This document shows, one piece after another, positions 61,809 to 64,000 of a DNA stretch of 64,000 bases. The position numbers were made by a program, and so were the translations under genes. The notes under the pieces are model-generated. The model was not told the origin of the DNA. It saw nothing but the letters and a program-made list of their open reading frames with translations, and did not search any database. Location of the stretch: the NCBI RefSeq assembly GCF_027111315.2, contig NZ_CP114289.2, positions 124,001 through 188,000 on the forward strand. Direction: 5' to 3'. Position 1 is the stretch's first letter, and each line of letters starts with the position of its first letter. Origin of the DNA: Flavobacterium limnophilum (GTDB lineage Bacteria > Bacteroidota > Bacteroidia > Flavobacteriales > Flavobacteriaceae).

Positions 61809-62390
61809 TTGAAATTATATATCAAATATATGGTCAGCAACCGCTGCAAAATGGCGGTAAAAGAGGAGCTAAGGAACCTTGGCCTGCACTTTATCGTTGT
61901 TGATTTAGGCGAAGTCGAAATTATGGAAACCATCTCGATGGCGCAACGCGAGGTGCTTAAAGCTAATTTGCTTCATTCGGGACTCGAATTGATGGATGAC
62001 AAAAAAGCAATGCTTATTGAAAAAATCAAGAATGTAATTATCGAAATGGTACATCATTCAGACGAAATTATCAAGGTCAATTTCTCGGATTATTTAAGCG
62101 AAAAAATGAATCACGACTATACGTATTTGTCGAATTTGTTTTCGGAAGTGCAAGGAACGACGATTGAGCATTTCATCATTTCCCACAAAACCGAGCGCAT
62201 CAAAGAATTGATAATTTACGGTGAACACAATATCACCGAAATCGCTTGGAAAATGGGTTATAGCAGTGTGGCGCATTTGTCGAGCCAGTTCAAGAAAGTA
62301 ACAGGTCTTTCGCCTTCCCATTTCAAACAGATGAAGGATAAGAGACGCAGTCCATTAGAAGAAATTGGAAATACAAAACTCATAAATTAA
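61809..62390 (+). CDS. AraC-family transcriptional regulator, short form
   Basis: The 193-aa product has an N-terminal alpha/beta region (MVSNRCKMAVKEELRNLGLH, then VVDLGEVEI) and a C-terminal double helix-turn-helix: YLSEKMNHDYTYLSNLFSEV for the first, NITEIAWKMGYSSVAHLSSQ and FKKVTGLSPSHFK for the second. The start is probably TTG 61809, as the KLYIKYMVSNRCKM sequence upstream of the ATG at 61830 looks coding. The ligand domain of typical AraC proteins is missing. It is 16 bp before the sensor kinase gene, so both may act together. Confidence 0.85.
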   Translation: MKLYIKYMVSNRCKMAVKEELRNLGLHFIVVDLGEVEIMETISMAQREVLKANLLHSGLELMDDKKAMLIEKIKNVIIEMVHHSDEIIKVNFSDYLSEKMNHDYTYLSNLFSEVQGTTIEHFIISHKTERIKELIIYGEHNITEIAWKMGYSSVAHLSSQFKKVTGLSPSHFKQMKDKRRSPLEEIGNTKLIN

Positions 62391-62406
62391 TTTTTGTAAC
62401 AGTATT

Positions 62407-64000
62407 ATGAAAACTGTATTAGAAAATAAAACAAAACTTTTTTATATTGTCTCCATCATACTGTTAATTACAGTTTTGGTGGTTTTCTATACTAACAGTC
62501 AAAAAGAAATAGCTTCGAGCAAAAAATTGTTACATACTCAGGAAGTCATTAACAAGAGTAATGAAGTCCTATTGGATGTACTCAATATCGAAACTGGATT
62601 TAGGGGTTATTTATTATCTGGAAATACTGTTTTTTTAGAGCCTTATGATCGGTCTAAAACGAAAGTGTTTGCCAATTTAGACACATTGGATATTCTCACC
62701 GAAGGCAATCCAAATCAGCAAAATAGCATCAGTTTATTGAAAAAAAAGGTAACGGATCGGCTGATTTTCACTGAGAAGTTTCTAAAAGCCAAGAGTCCTA
62801 ATTTATTAAGTAATTCCGAAAAAATTGGGGTAATTGAAGAAGGAAAAATTATTACCGACAAAATTAGAATAGCAAAAAGCTCAGTAACTAACGAAGAATA
62901 CAAACTACTTAAGTATCGAAAAATTGAAAACGAAAAGGACTATCATTTTTCTGAATTAATCTTTTTTTTACTTCTTGTCTTTTTGGTTACCATTTTTATT
63001 CTTGGGTATCTTATTATAAAAAATCAAAAAGACAAAAACAATGCATTAGAAAACTATACATCTGACCAGAAATCAGCTTCTCGATATGCCCTTAGTCTTA
63101 TTGAAGCCAGTCTGGATCCATTGGTTACCATTAGTGTAAAAGGGAAAATTATGGATATGAATCAGGCAACGGTAAATGTTACGGGTGTATCTCGTGAGCA
63201 ACTAATAGGATCTGATTTTTTCGATTATTTTACAGATCAACAAAGCGCACGTGAAGTTTATCAGGAAGTGTTTGAAAAAGGTTCGGTTGCTGATTTACCG
63301 CTTACGATTTGCCATAAAGACGGAAAATTGACCGATGTTTTATTCAATGGTTCTGTGTATAAAGATGAAAATGGTAATATTTTGGGTGTCGTGATTGTAG
63401 CTAGAGACATTGCAGAACAAAAATGGGCCTTGGATTTACAAATCGCCAACAAAGAATTGGCTTATCAAAACAATGAAAAGGAAAAACGTGCTAATGAGTT
63501 GGGTATTGCCAATGAAGAATTAGCCTTTCAAAACCAAGAAAAAGAAAAAAGATCAAACGAGTTAGGAATCGCCAATGTGGAATTAGCTTTTCAAAACGAA
63601 GAAAAGGAAAAACGGGCAAACGAGTTGGGCATAGCCAATAAGGAATTGGCTTTTCAAAACAAAGAAAAGGAAAAACGGGCAAACGAGTTGGGCATAGCCA
63701 ATAAGGAATTGGCTTTTCAAAACGAAGAAAAGGAAAAACGGGCAAACGAGTTGGGCATAGCCAATAAGGAATTGGCCTATCAAAACGAAGAAAAAGAAAA
63801 TCGCGCAGCAGAATTAGTTATTGCCAACAAAGAGCTTGTTTTTCAAAACAAAGAAAAAATAAAAAGAGCTGATGAATTAGTCATTGCCGACATAGAGCTT
63901 GACTTTCAGAACAAAGAAAAAGAAAAGCGTGAAATTGCCAATAAAGAACTCGAAGCACTTAGTTATTCCGCCAAATTAGCCTCGCAATATTCTTTGAGTT
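62407..64000 (+). CDS. Sensor histidine kinase-like protein with CHASE3 and PAS domains, truncated by the window end
   Basis: 531 codons are visible and the frame is still open at the end. Residues ~11-30 and ~181-205 are membrane helices enclosing a CHASE3-like extracellular domain with ETGFRGYLLSG (about 61-71). A PAS domain follows (about 225-340: LIEASLDPLVTISVKGKIMD, NVTGVSREQLIGSDFFDYF, GVVIVARDIAEQK). From residue 346 eight or nine 21-residue repeats IANKELAFQNxEKEKRANEL form a coiled coil. The last visible residues (SAKLASQYSLS) mirror the sequence just before the first PAS, so a second PAS domain probably follows. The kinase core itself lies beyond the window, so the class is inferred. 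Confidence 0.8.
   Translation, partial: MKTVLENKTKLFYIVSIILLITVLVVFYTNSQKEIASSKKLLHTQEVINKSNEVLLDVLNIETGFRGYLLSGNTVFLEPYDRSKTKVFANLDTLDILTEGNPNQQNSISLLKKKVTDRLIFTEKFLKAKSPNLLSNSEKIGVIEEGKIITDKIRIAKSSVTNEEYKLLKYRKIENEKDYHFSELIFFLLLVFLVTIFILGYLIIKNQKDKNNALENYTSDQKSASRYALSLIEASLDPLVTISVKGKIMDMNQATVNVTGVSREQLIGSDFFDYFTDQQSAREVYQEVFEKGSVADLPLTICHKDGKLTDVLFNGSVYKDENGNILGVVIVARDIAEQKWALDLQIANKELAYQNNEKEKRANELGIANEELAFQNQEKEKRSNELGIANVELAFQNEEKEKRANELGIANKELAFQNKEKEKRANELGIANKELAFQNEEKEKRANELGIANKELAYQNEEKENRAAELVIANKELVFQNKEKIKRADELVIADIELDFQNKEKEKREIANKELEALSYSAKLASQYSLS
63442..63960 (+). repeat. Tandem 63-bp repeats encoding a 21-residue coiled-coil unit
   Basis: Units start at 63442, 63505, 63568, 63631, 63694, 63757, 63820 and 63883, the last shortened by four codons and followed by a partial ninth. 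Units four to six are nearly identical in DNA (GAAAAGGAAAAACGGGCAAA, then CGAGTTGGGCATAGCC), which points to recent expansion. Each unit is 21 codons, three heptads, so gain or loss keeps the coiled-coil register. Confidence 0.9.

Overview
The window looks like a chromosomal segment of a Flavobacterium-like Bacteroidota. The evidence is AT-rich DNA, almost no Shine-Dalgarno sites, a tRNA-Pro gene behind a textbook Bacteroidota promoter (TTG, 19 bases, TATATTTG), HU-HIG histone-like proteins, a split methylmalonyl-CoA mutase, a DUF3999/DUF2339 pair, and many palindromic repeats of the type scattered through Flavobacteriaceae genomes. The genus is inferred from gene content only.

Positions 1-43456 form a large surface-polysaccharide locus on the + strand. 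It opens with an EpsG-like polymerase, a WbpL/WecA-type initiating sugar-phosphate transferase, an EpsN/PglE-type aminotransferase, rfbC-rfbD-rfbA (no rfbB in the window) and a WbpM/CapD-like dehydratase that ends at a strong terminator facing a CpsB-type phosphatase. After a frameshifted DUF4143 ATPase come the ABC exporter genes wzm and wzt, split by a DUF559 gene and about 900 bp of repeats. From the 3' third of wzt to about 22980 lies a very AT-rich cassette of methyltransferase and glycosyltransferase genes, which looks like an exchanged serotype block. wecB and two more transferases follow, then two convergent HU-HIG genes, then neuA-neuB-neuC (CMP-sialic-acid-type sugar synthesis) interrupted by a GIY-YIG gene and its repeat array, and then a run of overlapping glycosyltransferase and methyltransferase genes ending in a GT39-like membrane transferase.

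Positions 43755-61280 are mostly housekeeping genes on the - strand: a DECR-like dienoyl-CoA reductase, a second GIY-YIG gene in a second repeat array, a methionine-type aminotransferase, a SnoaL-like lipoprotein, both methylmalonyl-CoA mutase subunits, an FtsB/DivIC-like protein, uridine kinase, DUF3999, DUF2339, an MscS channel and two small exported proteins, one of them PliI-like. Positions 61432-64000 on the + strand hold tRNA-Pro, an AraC-type regulator and a sensor kinase cut by the window end, whose linker is built from near-identical 63-bp repeats.

The most unusual feature is the repeat ecology. Three very small nuclease genes (one DUF559, two GIY-YIG) each sit inside a different family of palindromic repeats. 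Copies of such repeats have entered coding sequence (neuA) or supply the 3' ends of genes. A separate MITE-like element with 18-bp terminal inverted repeats and a 12-bp flanking direct repeat is also present. A nuclease-linked repeat system, analogous in idea to RAYT/REP but with other enzymes, is the best candidate for something undescribed here; it remains a hypothesis.
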